Origin: Streptomyces sp. NBC_00258
GTDB taxonomy: Bacteria; Actinomycetota; Actinomycetes; Streptomycetales; Streptomycetaceae
DNA: 64,000 nucleotides
Assembly (NCBI RefSeq): GCF_036182465.1
Contig: NZ_CP108081.1
Span: 6,510,001 to 6,574,000 of the forward strand
Direction of reading: 5' to 3'
The stretch's first letter is position 1; the number at the start of each line of letters is the position of its first letter. Below are positions 16,425 to 24,926 of the stretch, piece by piece. The position numbers were made by a program, and so were the translations under genes. The notes beneath the pieces are model-generated. The model was given only the letters and a program-made list of their open reading frames with translations, was not told the origin of the DNA and did no database searches.

Positions 16425-16918
16425 GTGTCCCATCTCCTCTGGTCCTCCTGTGGTCCTCCTGGCGCAGAGCCTCAGTTGCGCGGAACGGGACTTCACGGTG
16501 AGGGCCGGGGACACGGGCTGCCGTACGGCGAGCGTACTGCCGGAAAGGAGGCGTCCGTCGAGCCCCTTCCGGTATCCGTCGGGTGGGCTCTCGAAGAGGC
16601 CGAACCTGGCCGGTATCCGACCGATTCCCGACGTCCCGGTGCCGAAGCGGCGAGGTCGGCGCGGAAGTTGACGCGGGCCGAGACCTCGCGAACCGTACGG
16701 TCTCGGCAGCCTCGTTTGCCTGGGGTCAAGGTACGGTGGGGGAACCGAGGGCATGTCGTACACCGGTGATCGAGTCGGTCTCGTCCTCGGCGCACGACGA
16801 CGCCGGGCCGATCAGAGCCCGGGGCAGGGTCCGCCCCATGGCCGGTTGAAGTCGTTCACGTCCGCCGGTCGAGCCCCAGTGCCGGGGCGGCACACGACCC
16901 TGACCGCACGCTCCGCGT

Positions 16919-17020
16919 CGGCGAGTCACCGAACCACCGAGCCGTCGAACCACTGAGTCAGCGAGCCACTGAACCACTGAGTGACCGAACCACCGGGTCA
17001 CCGACTCATCGGCTCAGGGA
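16919..17020. repeat. Degenerate short tandem repeat (GAACCACTGAGT-like units)
   Basis: Units such as GTCGAACCACTGAGT, ACTGAACCACTGAGT and GACCGAACCACCGGGT follow one another with 12-16-nt periodicity and substitutions. There is no spacer/repeat alternation, so it is not CRISPR. Function is unknown; it may be slipped-strand expansion. Confidence 0.55.
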
Positions 17021-17071
17021 AGCAGCACGAAGGCGCCGGGGCATCGAGGCCAAGGAGCCACCTGTCACCCG

Positions 17072-17116
17072 GCTCGACCGAGCCGCAGGAGAAGCTCGAC
17101 CGAGCCGCAGGGAGAA
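17072..17116. repeat. 22-nt tandem duplication
   Basis: GCTCGACCGAGCCGCAGGAG at 17072-17091 plus AA is repeated at 17094-17116 with one extra G. Each unit contains the dyad GCTCG-AC-CGAGC. It lies 89 bp before the DUF5994 start, in its probable leader. Confidence 0.65.
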
Positions 17117-17204
17117 GAGAGCCCGTTCCGTCGCGCGGTCCGCCGTGTCCGCCGCGAACGAACCACCGGCACGCCGCAGTCGTGCCCCCAGACAGGAGCG
17201 CTCC

Positions 17205-17615
17205 ATGACCACCGTCCCCGTCCTCGAACCCCTGCCTTCGCAGCCCCTCGCCCGCCTCCGACTGGCCCCGCACAGCACCATGCCGCGCCGTATCGACGGG
17301 GCGTGGTGGCCCCACTCGCGCGATCTGCTCGCCGAACTTCCGCTGCTGATCGGCGCCTTGCCCCGGACATGGGGACAGATCACCGGCGTCACCGTGAACA
17401 CGGCGATGTGGGCGGTGTCGCCCGGCCGGATGCTCGTCGCGAACCACGTCGTACGGCTGAGCCGGTCGACCGGGACGCACGGCCGGCACACCGTCTGCCT
17501 GGTCAGTCCGGGCCGGGGCCGCTGGGACCTGCTGGTCGTGCCCCCGGAGGTCGACGCGGCGGACGCGGAGCCGCTGATGGCGGCCGCGGCGGCGGGCGTG
17601 CGTCCGGCCGGCTGA
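17205..17615 (+). CDS. DUF5994 family protein
   Basis: This encodes 136 residues from ATG 17205, with GGAG 8 bp upstream; the frame is open 20 codons earlier, without a ribosome binding site. It carries the family hallmark RIDGAWWPHSRDLLAELPLLI, then WGQITGVTVNTAMWAVSPGRMLVANHVVRLSR and a final WDLLVVPPEVDAADAEPLM segment. It is soluble with no signal peptide. A longer paralogue lies at 24927-25559. The function of DUF5994 is unknown; members commonly sit among sigma-factor regulators and PP2C phosphatases in Streptomyces, as here. Confidence 0.85.
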   Translation: MTTVPVLEPLPSQPLARLRLAPHSTMPRRIDGAWWPHSRDLLAELPLLIGALPRTWGQITGVTVNTAMWAVSPGRMLVANHVVRLSRSTGTHGRHTVCLVSPGRGRWDLLVVPPEVDAADAEPLMAAAAAGVRPAG

Positions 17616-17649
17616 CGGGGCACCGCGGCCCACCGCGGCCCATCGCGGA

Positions 17650-18270
17650 TCACCGCAGTGGCTTGCGGACCCACACCTCGCGGACGGCCGACGGGGAGTG
17701 GGGGGCGAGGAGGCCCAGCTTCGACCAACCCCAGGCACGCACGGTCTCCTGGGCCGCGTTCGGCGGACGACTGCCGCCGTCACCGCCCCCGCCCCCGCCG
17801 TCACCGACCTCTCCGGCGTCGCTTCCTTCGCCGTCGGGTCGCTCCAGGTCCACGGCCGCGACGACCAGATCGGCTTCGAGCCGGGCCAGCAGCCTTTCGC
17901 CCAGGAGCGTCGCGACGCCGTGCCTGCGGTGGGCCGGCAGCACCATCAGCTCGGCGAGCAGGAAGGTACGGCCCGAGGCGGTGAGTTCCTCGATGTCCGT
18001 GGGAAGTTCGCCACGGAAGTCCGACCACCACTCGCCGGTCCGCTCCACCTGGAACCCGTACGCGCAGCCGACCAGCCCGCCCGCGTCGGCGACCATCATG
18101 TCGAAGCCGAGGCGCTGCACATGCTGCTCGAACCGGTCCAGGAAGCCCTGGCGGTCGCGGTATTCGGCCCCCGCGGCACCCCGGTACGCCGTGACGTGCA
18201 CATCCGCGACGGCGGCCCGCTGCTGCTCGGCCTGCCACCGGGACAGTCTGCGCAAGTACACCTCGGTCAT
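17650..18270 (-). CDS. GNAT family N-acetyltransferase
   Basis: This encodes 206 residues from ATG 18270, with GGGGGAGGA 6 bp upstream. The acetyl-CoA binding core is TFLLAELMVLPAHRRHGVATLLGERLLARL, with the motif A R-R-H-G-V-A loop. A glycine-rich insertion (GDGGGGGGDGG) interrupts the region before the last strand. The substrate is unknown. It is convergent with the DUF5994 gene 34 bp away. Confidence 0.85.
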   Translation of the reverse strand: MTEVYLRRLSRWQAEQQRAAVADVHVTAYRGAAGAEYRDRQGFLDRFEQHVQRLGFDMMVADAGGLVGCAYGFQVERTGEWWSDFRGELPTDIEELTASGRTFLLAELMVLPAHRRHGVATLLGERLLARLEADLVVAAVDLERPDGEGSDAGEVGDGGGGGGDGGSRPPNAAQETVRAWGWSKLGLLAPHSPSAVREVWVRKPLR

Positions 18271-18883
18271 ACGGGTCCTCCCCCGGCCGCGCGGGATGGT
18301 CATCCCCCGACTCGGCATCATCACAGCAGGAGCCGCCGGGGTAAACGGGGCGTCGGGATCAGTCGGGTACCGCTCGGCGCGCAGGTGGCGGTGCCCGTAC
18401 GGGCATTCGGGACGTACGGGCTGAGGGCTATCCAGAACAGGCGGTCAGGCCTAGGCTCGGAGCCGAGTGAGAAGTGAGGCTCTTTCGGGAGCCGTCACAG
18501 CACTGAAGCCGCGTTCACCGGCTTCTCGCGCGCCCCTTGTCCCCGGGCGCATCCGCCCCCTGTCCCCGGGCGTCCGGACGAGGCGGTCTCCACAGCCCGC
18601 GACAACTTCCGTATCCCCGCCGCCCCTTCGCGGCCGGGCCCTCGACCACGTGTCCCTTGCGGACCACGCCACGGCGCACTCCCGCGTGCCGCGGCGACCC
18701 ATGAGGGATCCCATGCCCTGCAACCCGCCGACCGGGGGGTGGCGCGCCAGGGCGGTGTGGTCGCCGCCGGTACACCACCGGCGGCGACCACCACACCACG
18801 GAGGACGGGCGTACGAGGAGGACGGCGAGGGCACCTTCCCGGCGTCCCTCCCCTCCCTCCGCGTCCGGAACCCGGCCGGCCGA
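18271..18883. other. Non-coding interval between GNAT and GH84 genes
   Basis: About 610 bp with no supportable gene. It contains the promoter side of the GNAT gene and, at 18754-18794, the GH84 terminator. The remainder is GC-rich with no recognised motif. Confidence 0.4.
18754..18794 (-). terminator. Strong hairpin terminator of the GH84 gene
   Basis: A perfect 18-bp stem pairs GGTGTGGTCGCCGCCGGT at 18754-18771 with its complement at 18777-18794, with a 5-nt loop. It lies 90 bp downstream of the GH84 stop on the minus strand. Confidence 0.75.
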
Positions 18884-21800
18884 CTAGCCGACCGGCACCG
18901 GGGTCACCACCGCGGCCAGCGGATACGCGCCCGTCCGGAGGGCGCTGCCGACCGTGCCGCCCGCCGTCGTGACCGGCACGAGTTCACCGGCGTCGGCGGT
19001 CGTGACGTACGCGGTGCTCCCGTTCCAGTCGAGCGTGACGTCGAACGCGGACCTGCCGACGGTGACCGGGGTGCCGGGGGCGCCGGTGACCGTGTCGACG
19101 GGGGTGACCCTGTCGCCCGTGCTCGCGCTGACCCACAGGGTGCGCCCGTCCGGGGAGAGGGCGAGCCCGTACGCCTGCTGTCCGTTGACCAGGAGCGTGG
19201 GGCGGGTGTCGTTGGTGGCGGTGTCGATCGGAGTGACCGTGGAGCCACCGGAGTTGGACACGTAGACGGTTCTCCCGTCGGGCGCCGCGACGACGTTGAA
19301 GGGGTTCGGTCCGACAGGGATCGCCGTACCGGCCCTGCCCGCGGGGAGAGTTACGGGTGTGACCGTGCTGTCGTGGATGTTCGCCACGTACAGCGTGGAC
19401 CCGTCCGGTGTGATCGCCATGTTCTCCGGGCCGTCGCCCACCGGGACCTTCGGGCCCGCCGTGCCGGTCGCGAGGTCCACGGGCTGGACGGCGTCGTCGG
19501 AGTAGTCGGCGACCCAGAGGGTCTTCCCGTCCGGGGTGAGGGCGAGCCCCGCCGGCACGTCACCGACGGCGATCGTGGCGGTCACCCTGCCCGTCGGTAC
19601 GTCGATCACGCTGACCGAGTCCGATCCCTGGTTGGCGGCGTACGCGGTGCGGCCGTCCGCGCCGACGACGACCTCGCCGGGATTCTTCCCGACGGCGATC
19701 TCGGCCGATGCCCCCGACGTCAGGTCCACCGAACTGACCGACGCACCACTGAAGTTGGCGGTCAGTGCGCGCTCGCTGCCGTCGCCGTCCGTCACCCGCA
19801 CGGGAATCGCCCGACCGACGAGCCCGTCCCCACGGACGACGACGGACCGTACGCCGCTCTGCGCCCCGCCGGCCGCCGTGAGGGTCACGGTGGCGGTTGC
19901 CCTACCGCCCGCCGGAACGGTGACGGAACCCGAGGACGGGGAGACGGTGAGACCGTCGGGAGCGTCGATCTTCCAGGAGACGGACTGTTCCACCGTCGAG
20001 CGGTTGTCGGCCACGGTGAGGGTGGTCGTGCCGCTCGCGCCCGGGGCCAGCGACAGCGACGACGGCTGGAAGGAGGCGTCCGGGCCGGGATCGGGGGCTG
20101 CCCGCAGCGTGGCGTCGTAGAGGAACTGCTCCATGACGCCGGGCGCGACCTGCTGCGGAACCGCGTCCAACTCCTTGCGCTGAGCCTGGAGTTGACCGTA
20201 GAGAGTCCGCACCGCGTCGTCGTCGCCCGCCGCCTGCGCGACCATCAGCCGTACGGCCGTGCCGCCGGCGGTGCCGTAGGCGCCGAGCTTGTCCAGCCAG
20301 GCCGAAGTCTCGTCCAGAAAGCCGGAGCTGCCGAGGTGGGCGCGGAGTTCGCCGGGCGCGGCGGCCATGTCGGTGAAGTAGGAACGGAGCTTCCGGGCGG
20401 CGGCCGTCAGCCCGTCCCCGCTGTCCAGCGCCTTGGTGAACGCCTTGATGAGCGGGGTGAGGGTGGGCGACTCGGTGGAGTTCAGCCGGGAGGAGTAGTT
20501 GTTCTCCGCGAAGATCCGCAGGGCCGGGGCCGCCCGCCCGCCGAGGTCGGCGACCGAGGCGAGGAAGGAGGCCCTCGGGTCGTACGCGTCCGGGTTCCAG
20601 GCGAAGTCGGCGGAGGTGAAGAGAGCGAGCTTGCTGGCCTCGGCCTGGACCATGGGGTTGGCGGTGATACCGGTGACGACGTCGGCCACGCCCGCCTCCC
20701 GCCCCGTGTACGGGCCGAGCAGCAGCCGGCTGGTGGTGTAGTCGTTGACGGGGTAGTTGTCCCAGAGCAGGACCGGATGCCCGAACAACTCCCTTGCCCG
20801 GCGCGCCTGTTCAGCACTGATGGTGGGCGCGATGACACCGTCACCGGTCCACTCGACGACGACCGACGGGTCCAGTTTCTCCCGCAGGGCGGTCTTGTAC
20901 GGGGAGTCGGCGAGGTCGGAGTACTCGGTCGGCACCATCTCCAGCGGCGCGAGGTCGGAGTGCGCGTCGACGAAGCGGCCGACGACCGAGTTGAGCAGCG
21001 AGGCCTGGGCGCTACCGGCCGCGCTGCCCCCACTGCCGTACGCGTCCCCGTCCTCGGCGCAGTTCCAGTCGGTGTAGCTGATGTCGTCCAGCGGCACGGC
21101 GAACGACCGCACGCCGATGGCGTACAGCGACTCGAACTTCGCGACGAGTGCCTTCGTGTCGGCGGCCGAGGAGTAGCAGACGGACAGCCCGGGTGAGAGG
21201 GCGTAGGTGAAGCGGACATGGTTCGCGGCGGCGCGGTCGACGAGCTCCTTGAGCGTCGCGAGCCGTTCGACGGGGTACTCGTCCCGCCACTTCGCCCTCA
21301 GATACGGGTCGTCCTTGGGTGAGTAGACGTACAAGTTCTGCTTGGTACGCCCGTAGAAGTCCAGTTGGGACAGCCGGTCCCGCTGCGACCAGGGTGCCCC
21401 GTAGAAGCCCTCGACCACACCACGGAGGGCGGCGGCGGGCCAGTCGCGGACGGTGACGTCGGGTACGGCCTTGCCTCGGCCGACCAGCTGACGGAAGGTC
21501 TGCGCGGCGTAGTACGTGCCGGTGACGTCCACGCCGGACAGCGCGACCTGCCCGCGCCCGGCGGCAACCGCGTACCCGCCCTCCGGCAGCCCTCGGGGCG
21601 ACTCGCCCCCGAGCCGCTTCAACACCGGCGCGGTGGCGGGGTTTTCGCCCGGCCCGCCGACATAAACGGTGAGGTCGGCGTCCGGCAAGGGCCGCCCCGC
21701 CGTGACGGTCCGGATGCTCCGGGCCCCGGCATCCCGCAGCACCCGCTCGACGAGCCTGCGCGCGGCCGGGTCGGTCCGCCGCCCGACCACTTCGACGACC

Positions 21801-22030
21801 TCCCGGGGCAGCCGCTGCGAACCGTGCCCGGACCGCAACTCCTGTGGCGTCGGCCAGACTTGGGGGAGGCGGGCCTCGGCGTTGGCATGCTCGGCCGCCA
21901 TGGCGGGGGTGGCTGGGGCGACGCCCAGCAAACCGAGGACCAGACCGACGAGAAGCCCGACCACGACCGCCCTGAATCCCGGCTTCGGCTTCCGCCTCCA
22001 GCTGCAGCTCCGGTTCAAAGTTTTATCCAT
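18884..22030 (-). CDS. Secreted GH84 beta-N-acetylglucosaminidase fused to a YVTN-type beta-propeller
   Basis: This encodes 1048 residues. A signal peptide occupies residues 1-45 (VVVGLLVGLVLGLLGVAPATPAMA). A GH20b-like N-domain follows at about 55-190, then the GH84 barrel at about 195-490 (ALRGVVEGFYGAPWSQRDRL). The catalytic aspartate pair is D315-D316 in VPLDDIS. A helical domain and an NEW3/CARDB-like beta-sandwich (about 650-745) follow. The last ~280 residues form a seven-bladed YVTN/NHL propeller with repeats such as PDGRTLWVSAS and VGDVPAGLALTPDGKTLWVADYS. GH84 enzymes release N-acetylglucosamine from glycans. The propeller tail is an unusual partner, probably for binding. The start is ATG 22030, with only a weak ribosome binding site. 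Confidence 0.88.
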   Translation of the reverse strand: MDKTLNRSCSWRRKPKPGFRAVVVGLLVGLVLGLLGVAPATPAMAAEHANAEARLPQVWPTPQELRSGHGSQRLPREVVEVVGRRTDPAARRLVERVLRDAGARSIRTVTAGRPLPDADLTVYVGGPGENPATAPVLKRLGGESPRGLPEGGYAVAAGRGQVALSGVDVTGTYYAAQTFRQLVGRGKAVPDVTVRDWPAAALRGVVEGFYGAPWSQRDRLSQLDFYGRTKQNLYVYSPKDDPYLRAKWRDEYPVERLATLKELVDRAAANHVRFTYALSPGLSVCYSSAADTKALVAKFESLYAIGVRSFAVPLDDISYTDWNCAEDGDAYGSGGSAAGSAQASLLNSVVGRFVDAHSDLAPLEMVPTEYSDLADSPYKTALREKLDPSVVVEWTGDGVIAPTISAEQARRARELFGHPVLLWDNYPVNDYTTSRLLLGPYTGREAGVADVVTGITANPMVQAEASKLALFTSADFAWNPDAYDPRASFLASVADLGGRAAPALRIFAENNYSSRLNSTESPTLTPLIKAFTKALDSGDGLTAAARKLRSYFTDMAAAPGELRAHLGSSGFLDETSAWLDKLGAYGTAGGTAVRLMVAQAAGDDDAVRTLYGQLQAQRKELDAVPQQVAPGVMEQFLYDATLRAAPDPGPDASFQPSSLSLAPGASGTTTLTVADNRSTVEQSVSWKIDAPDGLTVSPSSGSVTVPAGGRATATVTLTAAGGAQSGVRSVVVRGDGLVGRAIPVRVTDGDGSERALTANFSGASVSSVDLTSGASAEIAVGKNPGEVVVGADGRTAYAANQGSDSVSVIDVPTGRVTATIAVGDVPAGLALTPDGKTLWVADYSDDAVQPVDLATGTAGPKVPVGDGPENMAITPDGSTLYVANIHDSTVTPVTLPAGRAGTAIPVGPNPFNVVAAPDGRTVYVSNSGGSTVTPIDTATNDTRPTLLVNGQQAYGLALSPDGRTLWVSASTGDRVTPVDTVTGAPGTPVTVGRSAFDVTLDWNGSTAYVTTADAGELVPVTTAGGTVGSALRTGAYPLAAVVTPVPVG

Positions 22031-22078
22031 CGGCGAAGATGTTGGTGGATGGATTCACCGAAGGCAAGACCGCGTGGC

Positions 22079-22648
22079 CTACTTGTCGAAGGGTGGCTCG
22101 GTCGGCGGGTGCAGTTGGGCGAACTCGCCGGCGAGTATGCCCAGGAGGACGAGATCGTGGTGCCGGCCGGCGAGGAACACGTGATCGCGGAGGCGCCCCT
22201 CCTCGACGAATCCGAGCCGGTGATGGAGCGCCAACGACCCCTGGTTGTAGGCGAAGACCCGCGCTTCGCACTTGTGGTAGCGCCGCTCGGCGAACATGAA
22301 CCGCAGCAGCATCACCACGGCTTCCGCCGCGTAGCCCTTGCGCCGGTGATCAGCGCCGACCGTGACGCCGTACTCGAACCGTCCCGCCTGCGGATCGGCG
22401 TGGTTGGAGGAGACGGCGCCGACCATCTCCCCGGTGTCGAGCGCCTCGACCGCCAGCCGGAAACAGTCACCGTCGGGCTCGGCAGAGGCCTGCTCCTTCG
22501 CCCAGGCGCGATGCCCCTCGGCGGAACGGGGCGGACACACCGCGTCCCCCAACCGCTCCTCGTCCACGGCGAACCGCATGAACGCGGTCCAGTCGTCGGG
22601 CTCGATCCCGCGCAGACGAATCCGCGTGCCTGTCCAGAAGGATGTCAT
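22079..22648 (-). CDS. GNAT family N-acetyltransferase (RimJ/RimL-like)
   Basis: This encodes 189 residues from ATG 22648; a TTG start 5 codons upstream is possible. The pattern is that of the ribosomal-protein acetyltransferase subfamily: RIRLRGIEPDDWTAFMRFAVDEE at the N-terminus, then the CoA loop VGADHRRKGYAAEAVVMLLRFMF and KCEARVFAYNQGSLALHHRLGFVEEGRLRDHVF. It has no signal peptide. The substrate is unknown. It lies 48 bp downstream of the GH84 start and is transcribed in the same direction ahead of it. Confidence 0.87.
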   Translation of the reverse strand: MTSFWTGTRIRLRGIEPDDWTAFMRFAVDEERLGDAVCPPRSAEGHRAWAKEQASAEPDGDCFRLAVEALDTGEMVGAVSSNHADPQAGRFEYGVTVGADHRRKGYAAEAVVMLLRFMFAERRYHKCEARVFAYNQGSLALHHRLGFVEEGRLRDHVFLAGRHHDLVLLGILAGEFAQLHPPTEPPFDK

Positions 22649-22836
22649 CCACCATTGGATCAAGCGATGGCGCCGTGAGTCCAGGCCGAAAAGTCTCGAA
22701 CCGTGCTCTACCGAGAAGGCTTCAATGCCATCCCTCGGGATCGAGAGCGGCCGCGACGAACCCGTCCCCCCGTGGTGACGGTCAGGTCGGGCTGTCCAAC
22801 CCGTTGTGCGACCTTCTCGCGATCGAACTCACGGAC

Positions 22837-23023
22837 TCAGGAACGAAGTGCTCGGCGATGGCGGGCCGGTCCAAGGGGAACCCATCGGTTGGCGTCGTCC
22901 ATCCATGTGGTGGCCCAGCAACGCTCATAGCCGAGTCCGAGCAGGGCCTTCCCACGCTCTGGGTTGAGCCGGGCTTCCAGAGGCCGCCGCCGAGCCGAGA
23001 AGGAACAGCAGCGGTCGGTTCAC
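22837..23023 (-). pseudogene. Remnant of a HAD-domain protein ('Swiss Army Knife' RNA-repair HAD family)
   Basis: The minus strand holds a GTG at 23023 with GGGGAGG just upstream, followed by VNRPLLFLLGSA. This looks like the first HAD strand RPLLFLDVDG of the family, without its catalytic aspartates. After an internal deletion and frame change, a second piece reads LEARLNPERGKALLGLGYERC then WATTWMDDANRW, the family's LNP-G-ALL-L-YE--WATTW-DAN block. It ends at a stop at 22837. Most of the middle and all of the C-terminus are gone, so this is non-functional. The family assignment rests on remembered motif similarity. Confidence 0.55.
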
Positions 23024-23147
23024 GACCTCCCCTGTCAGGCAGCACGGCTGCGCCGAGAAGGCGTAGCTGCACCTGTCTCTGAGCATCGGACATGCAAGAT
23101 TCCGTGATCACGGCGTGGTTGGTGCGACAACTCTGCGTGGTGAGCCG

Positions 23148-24590
23148 TCACAGCCGGATCACCACCAGTGCCGTGTCGTCGTCCGGGCCGCGGCGTGGGG
23201 CCGGGACCAGGTCGGTGAGGATGGCGTCCGCCAGGGGTTCCGGGGGCAGGGTGTGGTGGCGTTTGAGGCTGTGGGTGAGGCGGTGGAGGCCCTGGTCGAT
23301 GTCTTCGCCGCGGCGTTCGATCAGGCCGTCGGTGTAGAGGACGAGGGTGGCGCCTGGGGTGTAGGACACCGTCGCCTGGGTGCGGAGGATGGTGTCGTCG
23401 CAGGCCGCCAGGGGCGGGTCGGTGGCCGTGTCCAGGAGGTCGACCGTTCCGTCGGGGTGGGCCAGGAGTGGCGGCGGGTGGCCGGCGCAGCTGTACGTGA
23501 CCGTGTGGGCGGCGCGGTCGATGACGGCCTGGACGGCGGTCGTGGCGAGCGCGCCCTCGACGGTGTGCGCGTGCTGGGCGAGGGTGGTGAGCGCGTCGGC
23601 GGGCCGGCCGGTGGCGCGGATCGCGGCGCTCAGGGCGCTGCGCAGCTGGCCCATGACGCCGGCCGCCTCCAGACCGTGGCCGACGACGTCGCCGACCGCC
23701 GCGGCCAGCCGGTCCTCGTCGAGGTCGATCAGGTCGTACCAGTCGCCGCATACGTTGAGGAAGCTGGCCGCGGGCGAATACCGGACAGCGGCGAAGCCGT
23801 GCCGCGGCAGCGCGGTGCCGGGCAGCATGGCGCGCTGCAGCGTGACGGCGACCTCGTGCGTGCGGGCGTGGGCCTTGCGCAGCTCCTCGTTGAGTTCCTG
23901 CAGTTCCTGGGAGCGGGTCAGGAGGTCGGCGGTCATCGCGTCCTCCTGACTGAGCGTGGTCGGGGAGGCGTGCTGGGTGCCCTGCGTCGGGGTGGCGGCC
24001 TGGCGGGCGCGGATCAGAGCCGTGACCTCCTCGACGCGGTGGGCGATGAGCGACACCCGCCCGTCCGCGTCGAGGACCGGGATGTTGACCGTGCTCCAGT
24101 AACGCTCCTCGAACACACCCGGTCGGTCGGGCACCTCGACGTCGTACTTCTGCAGGGCCATGGTGTCCCGCTCGCCGGTGGCCAGCAGCCGTTCGAGCGA
24201 TGTACGCAGGGTCCGGGCGCCGGTGGCCTCCTCGGAGGGGCTGTCGGGAAACACGTCGAAGAGGAACCGCCCGACCAGCTCGTCGAGGCCACGGCCCGAT
24301 ACCTGCACATAGGCCCGGTTCGCGGCGAGGATCGTCAGGTCGGGCGCGAGCAGCAGGACCGGGCTGGGCAGGGCCTGGAAGACCTTCGCGAAGTCGATGT
24401 CGACGCCCATGTCGATTTCGCTGTCGAGAGAGCGGGAGGGGGAGGGGGTGTGGGCGATGTCGGGATCGGGATCGGCGTCGGTTTCCACGTGGGCGTCCGC
24501 ATCTGTTTCCACGTCGGCGTCCGCACCGGCGTCGGGGTCCGTCCTGATGCCCGGGCTCTCTCTCCCACCAGGCGCATCACTGTCGCTCAT
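23148..24590 (-). CDS. PAS domain PP2C-type (SpoIIE) serine phosphatase
   Basis: This encodes 480 residues from ATG 24590. The N-terminus is a low-complexity Asp/Ala/Thr/Pro tail (DADAHVETDADPDPDI). The PAS domain spans about 65-195 (VFQALPSPVLLLAPDLTILAAN), followed by a short coiled coil (SQELQELNEELRKAHARTHEV). The PPM phosphatase spans about 255-480, with metal-binding GDWYDLI, GDVVGHGLEAAGVMGQLR, SCAGHPPPLL, YTDGLIERRGEDID and DDDTALVVIRL all present. Such proteins dephosphorylate STAS anti-anti-sigma factors; the STAS gene 7 kb away is a possible partner. Confidence 0.9.
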   Translation of the reverse strand: MSDSDAPGGRESPGIRTDPDAGADADVETDADAHVETDADPDPDIAHTPSPSRSLDSEIDMGVDIDFAKVFQALPSPVLLLAPDLTILAANRAYVQVSGRGLDELVGRFLFDVFPDSPSEEATGARTLRTSLERLLATGERDTMALQKYDVEVPDRPGVFEERYWSTVNIPVLDADGRVSLIAHRVEEVTALIRARQAATPTQGTQHASPTTLSQEDAMTADLLTRSQELQELNEELRKAHARTHEVAVTLQRAMLPGTALPRHGFAAVRYSPAASFLNVCGDWYDLIDLDEDRLAAAVGDVVGHGLEAAGVMGQLRSALSAAIRATGRPADALTTLAQHAHTVEGALATTAVQAVIDRAAHTVTYSCAGHPPPLLAHPDGTVDLLDTATDPPLAACDDTILRTQATVSYTPGATLVLYTDGLIERRGEDIDQGLHRLTHSLKRHHTLPPEPLADAILTDLVPAPRRGPDDDTALVVIRL

Positions 24591-24723
24591 GCCACCATGT
24601 CTACTCCCTCCCCCGGCCCCGTGCGACCCGGTCCTGGAACGGGCCCCTGCGTACGGATCCGAGGCGCACACAGGTGCGATTCGGTCACCCTGCGCCGATC
24701 GGCTCGGTATCCGCCCGGCACCC

Positions 24724-24921
24724 CTAGTGGCGCGTGCTCCGGCGGCGGGGGCGCAGGCGGCCTCGGCCGCCGTCCCGGTGGTCGTGGCGGGGGCGGACCT
24801 CGGCGGGGCGCGCGACGAGCCCCGGCGGTGGCCGGCGGCGTGCCCGGGCGGCGGGCTGGATCAGGCGGGTCGCCACGACGGTCAGGATCAGCAGCACGCT
24901 GGCTGCCAGGGCGCCGGTCAT
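24724..24921 (-). CDS. Small single-pass membrane protein, unknown function
   Basis: A 65-residue ORF starts at ATG 24921, 5 bp after the DUF5994 stop. It has one hydrophobic helix (ALAASVLLILTVVATRLI) and a very Arg/His-rich tail. No family is recognised. The helix, spacing and direction suggest a small gene coupled to DUF5994. The arginine-rich tail is also what GC-biased non-coding DNA gives, so support is moderate. Confidence 0.4.
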   Translation of the reverse strand: MTGALAASVLLILTVVATRLIQPAARARRRPPPGLVARPAEVRPRHDHRDGGRGRLRPRRRSTRH

Positions 24922-24926
24922 GCCGG

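Larger units (their letters stand above)
16425..17204. other. Long non-coding interval with simple repeats
   Basis: This is 780 bp without a credible gene. At about 16919-17020 it holds a run of degenerate units of the type GAACCACTGAGT / CCGAACCACCGG (five to six copies). At 17072-17116 it holds a 22-nt tandem duplication. The remainder is ordinary GC-rich spacer and probably carries the divergent promoters for the STAS and DUF5994 genes. Confidence 0.5.

Noticed and set aside
16919..17020. Possible CRISPR-like repeat array
   Set aside because: Units are contiguous and degenerate, with no unique spacers, and no cas genes are nearby.
18467..21196. 909-codon plus-strand ORF opposite the GH84 gene
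   Set aside because: It is an anti-sense shadow of high-GC coding DNA. The translation is low-complexity Arg/Gly/Val-rich with no domain, while the opposite strand has a complete GH84 protein.
22664..22836. Possible small gene between GNAT and the HAD remnant
   Set aside because: No ribosome binding site, codon pattern or family was found; the translated peptides look random.
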